DNA of 64,000 bases from assembly GCA_031296755.1 (NCBI GenBank), contig JAUMMZ010000022.1, positions 62,001 to 126,000 on the forward strand. The letters run 5' to 3'. Positions 25,953 to 35,071 of the stretch are shown piece by piece; positions within the stretch are counted from its first letter, which is position 1; each line of letters starts with the position of its first letter. The translations under genes and the position numbers were made by a program. This stretch comes from Collinsella sp. Lineage in GTDB: Bacteria; Actinomycetota; Coriobacteriia; Coriobacteriales; Coriobacteriaceae. The notes beneath the pieces are model-generated. The model searched no databases, was not told the DNA's origin, and was given only the letters and a program-made list of their open reading frames with translations.

Positions 25953-26219
25953 GTGGCAAACATCAAGTCTCAGAAGAAGCGTATCCGCACCAATGAGGCA
26001 GCTCGCATGCGTAACAAGGCTGTCAAGTCCGAGCTCAAGACGCTGACCAAGCACGTCCAGTCCGCCGTCGCCGAGGGCGACGCCGAGAAGGCCCAGGCTG
26101 CCCTCAAGACCGTCACCAAGCGTCTCGACATGGCTGCCGCCAAGCATGTTATCCACAAGAACCAGGCTTCCAACCGCAAGTCCGGTCTTGCCAAGCTCGT
26201 GAACAGCATCAACGCCTAA
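25953..26219 (+). CDS. rpsT: 30S ribosomal protein S20
   Basis: An 88-residue, Lys/Arg/Ala-rich primary 16S rRNA-binding protein: ANIKSQKKRIRTNEAARMRN at the start and SNRKSGLAKLVN at the end. The start is GTG 25953, fixed by the family N terminus and an AAGGAA site about 8 nt upstream. Transcribed alone, with its own leader and terminator. Confidence 0.96.
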   Translation: MANIKSQKKRIRTNEAARMRNKAVKSELKTLTKHVQSAVAEGDAEKAQAALKTVTKRLDMAAAKHVIHKNQASNRKSGLAKLVNSINA

Positions 26220-26254
26220 GTTGTAAATTTCACACCACACAGATTACGCGCATA

Positions 26255-26290
26255 AATGGAGCCTGTTTTATGGAACAGGCTCCATTTTTT
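26255..26290 (+). terminator. Terminator after rpsT
   Basis: A perfect 13-bp stem (26255-26267 with 26274-26286), 6-nt loop, and T5 or longer. Confidence 0.94.
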
Positions 26291-26302
26291 GTATCGCTCG
26301 GG

Positions 26303-26308
26303 TAAGAT
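26303..26308 (+). promoter_or_regulatory. Candidate lepA -10 element, possibly giving a leaderless mRNA
   Basis: TAAGAT ends only 7 nt before the lepA ATG, so transcription would begin at or next to the start codon. No Shine-Dalgarno is visible between the rpsT terminator and the ATG. Confidence 0.4.
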
Positions 26309-26315
26309 AGTCCGC

Positions 26316-28127
26316 ATGAATACTTCAATTGACATTTCCCACATCCGCAACTTCTCGATCGTTGCGCACATCGACCATGGCAAGTCCACGATCAGTGACC
26401 GCATCCTCGAGCTCACCCATACCGTCGACGAGCGCGATATGGAGTCGCAGCTGCTCGACACCATGGATATCGAGCGCGAGCGCGGCATCACGATCAAGTC
26501 CAATGCCGTTCGCGTGTCCTATGACGCCGACGATGGTGAGACGTATCAGTTCAACCTGATCGATACGCCGGGCCACGTGGACTTTACCTACGAGGTCTCG
26601 CGTTCGCTTGCCGCCTGCGAGGGTGCGGTGCTTGTCGTCGACGCCACGCAGGGCGTCGAGGCGCAGACCGTCTCCAACGCGACGCTCGCCATGAACGCCA
26701 ACTTGGATATCGTGCCCGCTATCAACAAGATCGACCTGCCGTCGGCACACCCCGACGAGGTTAAGACCGAGATCGAGGATGACCTGGCGATCCCTGCCGA
26801 TGATGCCGTGTGTGTCTCGGGCAAGACCGGCGAGGGCATCCACGATCTGCTGGAGTCCATTGTCTTTCTGATTTCTCCGCCCAAGGGCGATGCGAATGCG
26901 CCGCTCAAGGCACTCATTCTGGATTCATACTTCGACGAGTATCGTGGCGTCGTCGCCACGGTGCGCATCTTTGACGGCTCCATCAAAAAGGGCGATACCT
27001 TGCGCATGATGCAGGCAAAGGGCGACTTTTTGGTCGATGGCGTGGGCGTCAAGCGTCCCGCCGAGACGCCGGTCGACGCGCTGACGGTCGGCGAGGTCGG
27101 ATACGTGGTCACGGGCCTGAAGGACCCCGAGGCCGTTCGCGTGGGCGACACCCTTACCTGGGCGTCGAACCCCTGCCCCGAGCCGCTTCCCGGTTACCGC
27201 GAGGCTAAGCCCATGGTCTATACGGGCCTGTTCCCGATCGATAACAAGGACTACGAGAACCTGCGTGACGCGCTCGATAAGCTGCATGTCAACGACCCGT
27301 CGTTGGTGTGGGAGCCCGAGACTTCGGTGGCGCTCGGCTTTGGTTTCCGCGTTGGCTTCTTGGGCCTGCTGCATATGGAGGTCGTCAAGGAGCGCCTGGA
27401 GCGCGAGTTCAACCTGGACCTGATTGCCACGAGCCCTTCGGTGGACTATCACGTCTACAAGACCGACGGCGAGATGATTGATGTTCGCAGCCCGCAGGAT
27501 CTGCCCGAGGCTACGCGCATCGAGCGCATCGAGGAGCCCTACCTCAAGGCCAAGATTATCTGTCCGCCCGAGTATACGGGTGCCGTCATGCAGCTCGCTA
27601 TCGAGCATCGCGGCATTACAACCGACATGATCCATCTCACGAGCAAATCGGTCGAGATGCGTTTCGACATGCCGCTTGCCGAGCTCATTCTGGACTTTTT
27701 TGACCAGCTCAAGAGCCGCACCAAGGGTTACGCCTCGCTCGACTACGAGTTCAACGAATATCGCCCCTCCGAGCTCGTCAAGCTCGACATCCTGCTTTCG
27801 GGCGACGAGGTGGACGCGCTGTCGTTTATCGTGCACAAGGATAAGGCTTATGGCCTGGCCCGCGGTCTGTGCGACAAGCTCAAGGAAATCATTCCGCGCC
27901 AGCTGTTCGAGGTGCCTATCCAGGGCGCCATCGGCAACAAGATCATTGCCCGCTCTACCGTCAAAGCGCGCCGCAAGGACGTGCTGGCCAAGTGTTATGG
28001 CGGCGATATCTCGCGAAAGCGCAAGCTGCTCGAGAAGCAGAAAGAGGGCAAAAAGCGCATGAAGGCCATCGGCTCGGTCGAGGTTCCGCAGGAGGCCTTT
28101 ATGGCGATTCTCAAGGTGGACGAGTAG
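26316..28127 (+). CDS. lepA: Elongation factor 4 (LepA GTPase)
   Basis: Ribosome-associated translational GTPase. 603 residues, full length: G1 AHIDHGKST, G3 DTPGHVDF, G4 NKIDL, an EF-G-like domain III and V, and the LepA-specific C-terminal domain (YGGDISRKRKLLEKQKEGKKRMK). ATG 26316 matches the family N terminus (HIRNFSIVAHIDHG), yet lacks a ribosome binding site. dus follows after 4 bp. Confidence 0.97.
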   Translation: MNTSIDISHIRNFSIVAHIDHGKSTISDRILELTHTVDERDMESQLLDTMDIERERGITIKSNAVRVSYDADDGETYQFNLIDTPGHVDFTYEVSRSLAACEGAVLVVDATQGVEAQTVSNATLAMNANLDIVPAINKIDLPSAHPDEVKTEIEDDLAIPADDAVCVSGKTGEGIHDLLESIVFLISPPKGDANAPLKALILDSYFDEYRGVVATVRIFDGSIKKGDTLRMMQAKGDFLVDGVGVKRPAETPVDALTVGEVGYVVTGLKDPEAVRVGDTLTWASNPCPEPLPGYREAKPMVYTGLFPIDNKDYENLRDALDKLHVNDPSLVWEPETSVALGFGFRVGFLGLLHMEVVKERLEREFNLDLIATSPSVDYHVYKTDGEMIDVRSPQDLPEATRIERIEEPYLKAKIICPPEYTGAVMQLAIEHRGITTDMIHLTSKSVEMRFDMPLAELILDFFDQLKSRTKGYASLDYEFNEYRPSELVKLDILLSGDEVDALSFIVHKDKAYGLARGLCDKLKEIIPRQLFEVPIQGAIGNKIIARSTVKARRKDVLAKCYGGDISRKRKLLEKQKEGKKRMKAIGSVEVPQEAFMAILKVDE

Positions 28128-28131
28128 GTCC

Positions 28132-29175
28132 ATGGCACTTTCTGAATACAGCAAGCGGTTGCTTGGCGCCTATGCCGAGCAGCCGTTCCTTATGGCTCCC
28201 ATGGCGGGCGTGACCGATCCCGCCTATCGCATCATGTGCCGCCGTCGCGGTGCCCATCTTGCCTATAGCGAGATGGTGAGCGTGGCGGGCCTTGCCTATG
28301 CCAGCAATAAGACGTGGCGCCTGGTACTGCCGGCCGATGAGGAGCAGCAGATCTGCGTGCAGCTCTTTGGCTCCAAGCCCGATGAGTTTGCGAGCGCTGT
28401 TGCTGCCGTCGAGGAGCGTGTGGGCGATCGCCTGTCGCTGATCGATATCAACATGGCCTGCCCGGCTCGCAAGGTCGTCACCAAGGGCGAGGGCTCGGCG
28501 CTTATGCGCACTCCCGATCTGGCCGAGCAGATCGTCGAGGCGGCGGTGGGCGCGGCGCATGTGCCCGTGACCGTAAAAATCCGTAAGGGCTTTTACGCCG
28601 AAGACCGCAACGCCGCGACGTTTGCCCAGATGCTTGAGGGAGCAGGGGCCGCCGCGGTGGCGGTACATGGTCGCTGCGCCACGCAGCTCTATACGGGCCA
28701 GGCCGATTGGTCGGTCGTCGATGAGGTGGCCGACGCCGTCGAGATTCCCGTTATCGGTTCGGGCGATGTGTTCTCGGCAGAGGACGCTGCTGAGCATCTG
28801 CAAAGCTCGGGTGCCAGCGCGGTGTTTATCGCGCGCGGCATCTACGGCAATCCATGGGTGTTCGGCGATGCCCGAGCCCTTGCACTCGATGGCACGCCGG
28901 TTCCTTCTCGCTCCTCGGTTGAGCGCCTGGATGCCCTGCGCGAGCACCTGACGCTCACGCACGAGCTGTTGCCGCTCATGTCGCGTGCCCGCACGTACGC
29001 AAGCTGGTATCTAAAGGGCATGCCCCATGCTGCCGCCTGGCGCGCTCAGGTGGTGCGTTGCTCCACATACGAGGAGTTCATGGCACTGGTCGATGATATC
29101 GAGCACGATGTGGTGGCCTGTGAGGCCGCACTTGCCGCCGGCGAGTCGGTGCCCGCTCATCCGTTGGAGGCCTAA
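28132..29175 (+). CDS. dus: tRNA-dihydrouridine synthase
   Basis: FMN enzyme that reduces uridines in the tRNA D-loop. 347 residues: PFLMAPMAGVTDPAYR at the start, catalytic cysteine in IDINMACPARKV, VTVKIRKGF, VAVHGRCATQLYTG, and the phosphate-binding VIGSGDVFSAED. Closest to the DusB-like bacterial group, but the exact subfamily is uncertain. It lies between lepA and hemW with tight spacing. Confidence 0.92.
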   Translation: MALSEYSKRLLGAYAEQPFLMAPMAGVTDPAYRIMCRRRGAHLAYSEMVSVAGLAYASNKTWRLVLPADEEQQICVQLFGSKPDEFASAVAAVEERVGDRLSLIDINMACPARKVVTKGEGSALMRTPDLAEQIVEAAVGAAHVPVTVKIRKGFYAEDRNAATFAQMLEGAGAAAVAVHGRCATQLYTGQADWSVVDEVADAVEIPVIGSGDVFSAEDAAEHLQSSGASAVFIARGIYGNPWVFGDARALALDGTPVPSRSSVERLDALREHLTLTHELLPLMSRARTYASWYLKGMPHAAAWRAQVVRCSTYEEFMALVDDIEHDVVACEAALAAGESVPAHPLEA

Positions 29176-29177
29176 CG

Positions 29178-30410
29178 GTGGCCGTTACCGCGCTGTACGT
29201 GCATGTGCCGTTTTGCGCCCAAAAATGCCGGTACTGTGACTTTGACTCACGCAGTTTTGCTCCGTGCAACATGAGCGTTGCGCTCGATACCTATTTTGAG
29301 CAGTTGTATGCGCGCCTCGATGCTTTTGGCGACGCAGGCGCGCTTGCACAGATCCGCACCGTCTATGTTGGCGGCGGCACGCCGTCGCTGGCGGGGGAGC
29401 GTTTGGTAGAATTTGCCCGGCGTATCTCTGCGTGGTGCAAGCCTGTTGAGTTTACCTGCGAGGCCAATCCCGAATCGCTGACCGCAGAGCTTGCCACTGC
29501 GCTTGCCGGGGTGGGTGTCACGCGCGTCTCTCTGGGCGTGCAAACGCTCGATAACGCCGAACTTACCGCCATCGGCCGCATTCACGATGCCGATCGGGCG
29601 CTCGCTGCCATCACGACGGTCAAGGACGCTGGGCTTGTCGTGTCGTGCGACCTGATGTGCGGCCTTCCCGGGCAGACCGACCTAAGCTGGCAGCGCACAC
29701 TCGATGGCGTGTTGGCGGCGGCGCCGCATCATGTGTCGGTGTACCCGCTCACGCTCGAGGAGGGCACGCCGCTCTATCGCATGGCGTGTCGCGACGAGTC
29801 GCTCGAGCCCGACGAGGATTTTCAGGCTGCATGCATGGATGCGGCGCGTGAGCGCCTGAGTGCGGCCGGCTATCACCCGTATGAGGTGGCAAGCTACGCG
29901 CTCGACGGCCATGAGTGCGCCCACAACATTGCCTATTGGACCGGACAGGGCTATCTGGGTTTGGGCCGCTCTGCCGCCGGTATGCTCGACGCCGAGGATT
30001 TCGATCGCTTGGCCGGGCTGTTTCCCGACGTGCTTGCTCGCGGCGATGCGTATCGCGTGCGCTTGGTGCAACGCGACGATGCCGCGACGACGTTTGATGC
30101 CGAGTATCTGTCGCAGCGCGAGGCGGCGGCCGAGGATTTGATGCTTGCCTGTCGCATGACGCGTGGCATTGGGCCCGATCTGTTGGTTCGCTCGGCAAGC
30201 GTGATCGCTGCAGATGAGTTGGCGGCGGCCTGCGACCGTGCGGTCGAGTTGGGCCTTGCCACCTGGGTGCCCGATCATATTGAAGGACATGCGGGGCGCG
30301 TCACCTCGAAAGACGTTATCGCAGGTCGCGTCCGTGCTCGTTTAGCGCCCACTCACTTGGGCTGGCTCGATGGAAATGTGCTGTTCGAGCTGTTTTGGGG
30401 TCTAGCCTAG
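29178..30410 (+). CDS. hemW: HemW-like radical SAM protein (heme chaperone / coproporphyrinogen oxidase-like)
   Basis: 410 residues. The radical SAM cluster motif CAQKCRYCDF near the N terminus, then VYVGGGTPSL, SLGVQTLDNAEL and LMCGLPGQTDLSW are typical of the HemW family rather than true HemN. HemW members bind heme and are thought to insert it into respiratory proteins. The heme role is inferred from family only. GTG start with TTGGAGG upstream, 2 bp after dus; lepA-hemW-dnaJ is a frequent order in Gram-positive bacteria. Confidence 0.9.
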   Translation: MAVTALYVHVPFCAQKCRYCDFDSRSFAPCNMSVALDTYFEQLYARLDAFGDAGALAQIRTVYVGGGTPSLAGERLVEFARRISAWCKPVEFTCEANPESLTAELATALAGVGVTRVSLGVQTLDNAELTAIGRIHDADRALAAITTVKDAGLVVSCDLMCGLPGQTDLSWQRTLDGVLAAAPHHVSVYPLTLEEGTPLYRMACRDESLEPDEDFQAACMDAARERLSAAGYHPYEVASYALDGHECAHNIAYWTGQGYLGLGRSAAGMLDAEDFDRLAGLFPDVLARGDAYRVRLVQRDDAATTFDAEYLSQREAAAEDLMLACRMTRGIGPDLLVRSASVIAADELAAACDRAVELGLATWVPDHIEGHAGRVTSKDVIAGRVRARLAPTHLGWLDGNVLFELFWGLA

Positions 30411-30468
30411 GCCGCTCGGGTAGAATTACCGCAATATATACGCTGCTGTGAGCAGGAGGTTGCCGCGC

Positions 30469-31572
30469 ATGGCGACGATGAACGAAAAAGATTACTACGA
30501 GATTTTGGGTGTCTCCAAGGACGCCACCTCGCGTGATATACAGAAAGCCTTCCAGCAAAAGGCCCGCAAGCTCCATCCGGACGTCAACAAAGAACCGGAT
30601 GCCGAGGAAAAGTTCAAAGAGGTTTCCGAGGCCTATGCTGTGCTTTCGGACGAGCAGAAGCGTGCGCGCTACGACGCCATGCGCTCGGGCAATCCCTTTG
30701 CCGGCGCTCCCACGGCTTCGCCCTATGGCGGCGGTTACGCCGGCAGCGCGGGCTACGGCAATCCCTTTGAGGGCGGCTTTCCCTTTGGTGGCGCCTGGGG
30801 TCAGCCGCGTCGCGGGCAGGCTGCCTATAATCCCGAGAACGGCGCCAACGTCGTCGTCGATATTAAGCTCGACGCCAAGGAGGCCAAGGGCGGTGCCCGC
30901 AAGACCGTCCGCTATACGCGCTTCGATACCTGTGGTCACTGCGGCGGTTCGGGCTCTGTTTCGTCCGAGCATGCACATACCTGTCCGAGCTGCGGCGGTC
31001 GCGGCCACATCGATGTCGACCTGTCCTTTCTGTTTGGTGCCGGCACGTTCCAGTCTGTCTGCCCTGAGTGCGGTGGCTCCGGTAAGGTCGTCGCCGACCC
31101 CTGTCCCGATTGCGGCGGCAGCGGGCGAACCCGTGTGACCTCCGAGCAGACGATTGAGTTTCCCGCCGGCACGCACGATGGCGACGAGGTCCGTATTGGC
31201 GGCATGGGTCACGCCGGCACCAACGGCGCCTCTGGCGGTGATCTGGTCGGTCGGGCCCATGTTGAGGCCGAGCGCCTGGAAGGCAAGGCCCGTACCGGTT
31301 TTTACCTGATGGGCATCGTGGCGCCGTTTTTGGTGCTATCGGCCATCTCGGGCGTGTTCTCGGCCTTTGCCGTGATGTGCTTTATTCCGTTTGCCATGGG
31401 CCTGTTCATGGTGCTCTCGGACGGCGTGCTGCACCGCAGCCTGCTGTGGTGGAAGCGCGGCGCGATGCAGTTTGCCAACGGTTTTGCCAACGGATTTATG
31501 TTTGCGCTCGTGTCGGTTTGGTTTGCGAGCTGCTCGCAACGTGCCATGCTTTCGCCCTACGCAATGCAATAA
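30469..31572 (+). CDS. Membrane-anchored DnaJ-like protein lacking the second C-terminal domain
   Basis: 367 residues. Residues 7-70 form a complete J domain with HPD at 36-38, so it should stimulate DnaK. A Gly/Phe-rich linker (about 77-120) and a zinc-finger region with all four CxxCxGxG repeats (155-219) follow. Then only about 50 residues resemble the first C-terminal beta domain (EFPAGTHDGDEVRIGGMGHAG). From about 278 the protein turns hydrophobic, with predicted TM segments at about 278-296, 298-318 and 338-356, in place of the client-binding/dimerisation domain. AGGAGG precedes ATG 30469; ATG 30478 is an alternative start. A standard dnaJ is next door. It is not a frameshifted dnaJ, because the tail is in frame and coherent. 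Confidence 0.85.
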   Translation: MATMNEKDYYEILGVSKDATSRDIQKAFQQKARKLHPDVNKEPDAEEKFKEVSEAYAVLSDEQKRARYDAMRSGNPFAGAPTASPYGGGYAGSAGYGNPFEGGFPFGGAWGQPRRGQAAYNPENGANVVVDIKLDAKEAKGGARKTVRYTRFDTCGHCGGSGSVSSEHAHTCPSCGGRGHIDVDLSFLFGAGTFQSVCPECGGSGKVVADPCPDCGGSGRTRVTSEQTIEFPAGTHDGDEVRIGGMGHAGTNGASGGDLVGRAHVEAERLEGKARTGFYLMGIVAPFLVLSAISGVFSAFAVMCFIPFAMGLFMVLSDGVLHRSLLWWKRGAMQFANGFANGFMFALVSVWFASCSQRAMLSPYAMQ

Positions 31573-31653
31573 CATCAAACCCTCTGTTTGCGGCCGGCCC
31601 AGCTTGGGTATAGGACGCACTGTGACAATAATGAAAGTCGGAAGGATTCGGTC

Positions 31654-32802
31654 GTGTCGGAAAATAGGGATTACTACGAGGTGCTTGGCGTCGACAAGGA
31701 TGCCGACGCGCGGACGATTAAGCGCGCGTTTCTAAAGAAGGCCCGTACCGTACACCCGGACGTTTCGGACGACCCCGAGGCCGAGGCTAAGTTCAAAGAG
31801 CTCAACGAGGCATATTCCGTTCTTTCCGATGAGCAGAAGCGTGCTAACTACGACCGTTACGGCACTGCCGACGGCCCCGGTGGCTCCGGCTACGTCGATA
31901 TCAACGATATCTTTGGTGGCATGGGCATGGACGACTTGTTCTCGTCGTTCTTTGGCGGCGGTGCCGGCGGTGGCGCCCGCAGCCGTCGTGAGCGTCGTCG
32001 CGGACGTGATATGGCCATCTCGCTTTCGGTGACGCTCGAGGAGGCGGCGCTCGGCTGCAAAAAGACAATCAGCTATGACCGCCTTGCTCCTTGCGAGGAC
32101 TGCAATGGCACCGGTAGGGCAGAGGGCGCACAGGAAAAGCAGTGCGGCCGCTGCCACGGTACGGGCTACGTCACGACGGTTCAGCGATCGTTTTTGGGCC
32201 AGGTTCAGTCTTCCTCGCCTTGCCCCGACTGCCATGGCGAGGGCACGGTTATCGATCATCCCTGCGAGACCTGCGACGGTCAAGGCCGCACGCCTTCGCA
32301 CGAAAAGATCGACATCGATATTCCCGCCGGCGTTTCGACCGGTCGCCAGCTTCGTGTGAGCGGCTTTGGCGAGGCCGGCCTTCGCGGCGAGCCTTCGGGC
32401 GACCTGATTGTCAACGTGCGCGTCGCCGACCATGAGCGCTTTAAGCGCAACGGTGATGACCTGTACCTGGTGAGCGATATCTCGATTGCGCAGGCTGCGC
32501 TCGGCTGCGAGATTGAGGTCGAGGGCATTATGCCCGACGAGGTCGTTAAGGTGACGGTTCCCGCCGGCGCCCAGTACGGCGACACCGTGAGCGTCAATAA
32601 TTACGGCATGCCGCGCATTGGCGGTGGCGGTTCGCGTGGCCGCCTGATCGTGCAACTGCGCGTGGTCGTTCCCACCAATCTTTCCAATAAGCAGCGCGAG
32701 CTGCTCCGTGCTTTTGCCGATGAGATGGGCGATGACGTCGCTTCTGGTAAGAAGTCGGTGACCGACCGTATCAAGAGTGCCCTCGACGATATCCTCGATT
32801 AA
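31654..32802 (+). CDS. dnaJ: Chaperone protein DnaJ (canonical)
   Basis: 382 residues with J domain (YYEVLGVDKDAD, HPDV), Gly/Phe-rich linker (DIFGGMGMDDLFSSFFGGG), four zinc motifs (CEDCNGTG, CGRCHGTG, CPDCHGEG, CETCDGQG), and both C-terminal client-binding domains. Hsp40 co-chaperone for DnaK. GTG 31654 has GGAAGG 8 nt upstream. Sits 81 bp after the membrane-anchored paralogue and 9 bp before mtaB. Confidence 0.96.
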   Translation: MSENRDYYEVLGVDKDADARTIKRAFLKKARTVHPDVSDDPEAEAKFKELNEAYSVLSDEQKRANYDRYGTADGPGGSGYVDINDIFGGMGMDDLFSSFFGGGAGGGARSRRERRRGRDMAISLSVTLEEAALGCKKTISYDRLAPCEDCNGTGRAEGAQEKQCGRCHGTGYVTTVQRSFLGQVQSSSPCPDCHGEGTVIDHPCETCDGQGRTPSHEKIDIDIPAGVSTGRQLRVSGFGEAGLRGEPSGDLIVNVRVADHERFKRNGDDLYLVSDISIAQAALGCEIEVEGIMPDEVVKVTVPAGAQYGDTVSVNNYGMPRIGGGGSRGRLIVQLRVVVPTNLSNKQRELLRAFADEMGDDVASGKKSVTDRIKSALDDILD

Positions 32803-32811
32803 GGAGCCCGC

Positions 32812-34104
32812 GTGCTCGCACCCCATATTTCCGTCGTCAACCTCGGCTGCCGTGTCAACCGGGTTGAGTCTGACCGTATCACTGCCGATCTTATGCGCTT
32901 GGGCTTTGCTATTGTGGAGCCCCAGGATGCCGATCTGATCGTCATTAACACTTGTGCCGTTACGGGCGAGGCCGAGGCTAAGACCCGTAAGGCCGTCCGT
33001 CATGCGCTGGCCCATCCAAACGAGCCCTATGTGGTCGTGACCGGATGCGTGGTCAATTTGCATCCCGAGGAGCTGTCGGAGCTTTCGGATCGCGTGATTG
33101 CCGAGCCGTCCAAGATAGATGTCGCCGAACGTGTTTGCGAGGTGCTGGGTGTTGAGTCCGATAGCGTTCCCGCCTGCAGCGATGGCGAGGTGGTCGATGC
33201 GCTCGGTCGCTCTCGCCTGGGCGTGAAGATTCAGGATGGCTGCAACCATCGCTGCACCTATTGCATTGTGTGGAAGGCGCGCGGCCCCGAGCGCTCCGTG
33301 CCCGTCGAGTCCGTGCTCGAGCAAGTTCGCGAGGCCCAGGAGGCCGGCGTGCCCGAGGTGGTGCTGACCGGTGTGAACCTGGGTGCCTACGATGGCAAGA
33401 GCGCGACCGACGAGCACGTCGAAATCGATGAGCTGCTCGAGGCCATCATGGAGCGCACGTCTATTCCGCATGTGCGCATTTCCTCGGTCGAGCCCATGGA
33501 TATCTCCGAGCGCCTGCTTAAGGTTATGGCGCGCTACCCGCAGCGTATCGCCCCGTTTTTGCACCTGCCCGTGCAGTCCGGCTGCACGGCGACCCTGCAT
33601 CGCATGGGCCGTCCCTATAGCGCCGAGGCCTTTGAGGACACGGTGCGTATGATTCGCGCCAACTTGCCCCAGGCGTCCCTTTCGTGCGATGTCATCGTCG
33701 GTTTTCCTGGTGAGACGGACGAGGAGTTCGAGGAGTCGCTGGCGCTGTGCCGCCGTGTGGGTTTCTCGCGTATGCACGTGTTCCGCTACAGCAAGCGTCC
33801 CGGTACCCTTGCTGCCGACATGCCCGACCAGGTGCCACCCGAGGTTATGGCCGAGCGCAGCCGCCGTATGCGGGCCGCCGCACAGGAGCTCGCTATTGCC
33901 GACGCTCGTCGTCGCGTGGGCACGGTCGAGCGTGCCGTGCTCGAGTATGGTGACAACCTGACGCTCGGCTCGTTCCATCATGCCCGTCTTGACGATACCT
34001 GTGGACTTACAGCCCCGTGCCTGCTCGATGTTGCTATCATCGGAGTCGATGATTCCGGCTTGGTCCATGCACGCAGGGAGGTTCATGGAAGCCTCGAAGA
34101 TTAG
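32812..34104 (+). CDS. mtaB: Threonylcarbamoyladenosine tRNA methylthiotransferase MtaB
   Basis: Radical SAM enzyme that methylthiolates t6A37 of tRNA to ms2t6A. 430 residues: an N-terminal domain with the second cluster (LGCRVNRVESD, INTCAVTGEAE, VTGCVV), the radical SAM motif CNHRCTYCIV, and a C-terminal TRAM region. GCRVNRVES rather than GCQMN sets it apart from MiaB. GTG start with TAAGGAG upstream. dnaJ-mtaB is a common order in Gram-positive bacteria. Overlaps phoH by 20 bp. Confidence 0.92.
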   Translation: MLAPHISVVNLGCRVNRVESDRITADLMRLGFAIVEPQDADLIVINTCAVTGEAEAKTRKAVRHALAHPNEPYVVVTGCVVNLHPEELSELSDRVIAEPSKIDVAERVCEVLGVESDSVPACSDGEVVDALGRSRLGVKIQDGCNHRCTYCIVWKARGPERSVPVESVLEQVREAQEAGVPEVVLTGVNLGAYDGKSATDEHVEIDELLEAIMERTSIPHVRISSVEPMDISERLLKVMARYPQRIAPFLHLPVQSGCTATLHRMGRPYSAEAFEDTVRMIRANLPQASLSCDVIVGFPGETDEEFEESLALCRRVGFSRMHVFRYSKRPGTLAADMPDQVPPEVMAERSRRMRAAAQELAIADARRRVGTVERAVLEYGDNLTLGSFHHARLDDTCGLTAPCLLDVAIIGVDDSGLVHARREVHGSLED

Positions 34105-35071
34105 ACTTACCGTTCCCGAGGGTATTGACCCCTCGCGCGTTTTGGGTGCCGGCGACGGCGTCCTTCGTGCGCTGGAGAGCTCAGTTCGCGCCCACGTGGT
34201 CGCCCGTGGCGACAGCATCGCCGTGAGCGGTGACCCGGACGAGGTCGAACTGGTCGCGCGTTTTTTCGAACATGCCTTTCGTGAGGCTGCTTCCGGGCGC
34301 ACGCTTTCTGCCGACGATGTCTCTCGCTGCCTGGCCGTATTGCGCGACGGTGAGCACGAGGCTACATCGCTTCGCGATGATGTGCTGCTTTCGTATCGCG
34401 GCCGTGTCATTCGCCCCAAGACGCTCGGTCAAAAGCGCTATGTGGATGCCATCCGCTCGCATACCATCACGTTTGGCCTGGGTCCTGCCGGTACCGGTAA
34501 GACCTATCTGGCCATGGCGCTCGCCGTTGCCGCGCTCAAGCGTCACGAGGTGGGCCGTCTGATCTTGACGCGTCCGGTTGTCGAGGCGGGGGAGAACCTG
34601 GGCTTTTTGCCCGGTACCCTCGAGGAAAAGATCGATCCTTACATGCGTCCGCTCTACGACGCCCTTTTTGACATGATGGATCGCGAGCGCACCGATGAGC
34701 TTATGGAGCGTGGCGTGATCGAGATCGCCCCGCTTGCCTACATGCGCGGCCGCACGCTGAGCGATGCCTTCGTGGTGCTCGACGAGGCGCAAAATACCAC
34801 GCCCGAGCAGATGAAGATGTTCCTGACGCGCCTGGGTTTTAACTCCAAGTTTGTGATTACCGGCGACCTGAGTCAGCGCGACCTGGTGGGTCGTCGCGGC
34901 GGTCTTGCCGACGTTGAGCGGATTTTAGGCCGTGTCGACGATGTCGCATTTTCTCACCTCGAGCGTGCCGACGTGGTGCGCCATGCCTTGGTGGGGCGTA
35001 TCGTTGAGGCATACGATGCTTATGATGATGTACGCGAGAAGCGCGTGCACGATCGAAAGGAGTCCCGTTGA
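34085..35071 (+). CDS. phoH: PhoH-family ATPase
   Basis: 328 residues with Walker A GPAGTGKTYLA and Walker B FVVLDEAQN, followed by ITGDLSQRDL. Predicted RNA-related ATPase/helicase; its role is not firmly established, but the phoH-ybeY pair is conserved and suggests rRNA or RNA quality control. Start at ATG 34085 with AGGGAGG upstream, inside the end of mtaB. Stop overlaps the ybeY start. Confidence 0.92.
   Translation: MEASKIRLTVPEGIDPSRVLGAGDGVLRALESSVRAHVVARGDSIAVSGDPDEVELVARFFEHAFREAASGRTLSADDVSRCLAVLRDGEHEATSLRDDVLLSYRGRVIRPKTLGQKRYVDAIRSHTITFGLGPAGTGKTYLAMALAVAALKRHEVGRLILTRPVVEAGENLGFLPGTLEEKIDPYMRPLYDALFDMMDRERTDELMERGVIEIAPLAYMRGRTLSDAFVVLDEAQNTTPEQMKMFLTRLGFNSKFVITGDLSQRDLVGRRGGLADVERILGRVDDVAFSHLERADVVRHALVGRIVEAYDAYDDVREKRVHDRKESR

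Noticed and set aside
30469..31572. Broken or frameshifted dnaJ pseudogene
   Set aside because: The frame is intact to the end, the J and zinc motifs are perfect, and the replaced C terminus forms coherent membrane segments, so decay is unlikely.
31732..34419. Long minus-strand open frame (about 895 codons) opposite dnaJ, mtaB and phoH
   Set aside because: It spans three well-supported plus-strand genes and reads as repetitive shadow sequence, without a ribosome binding site or motifs.
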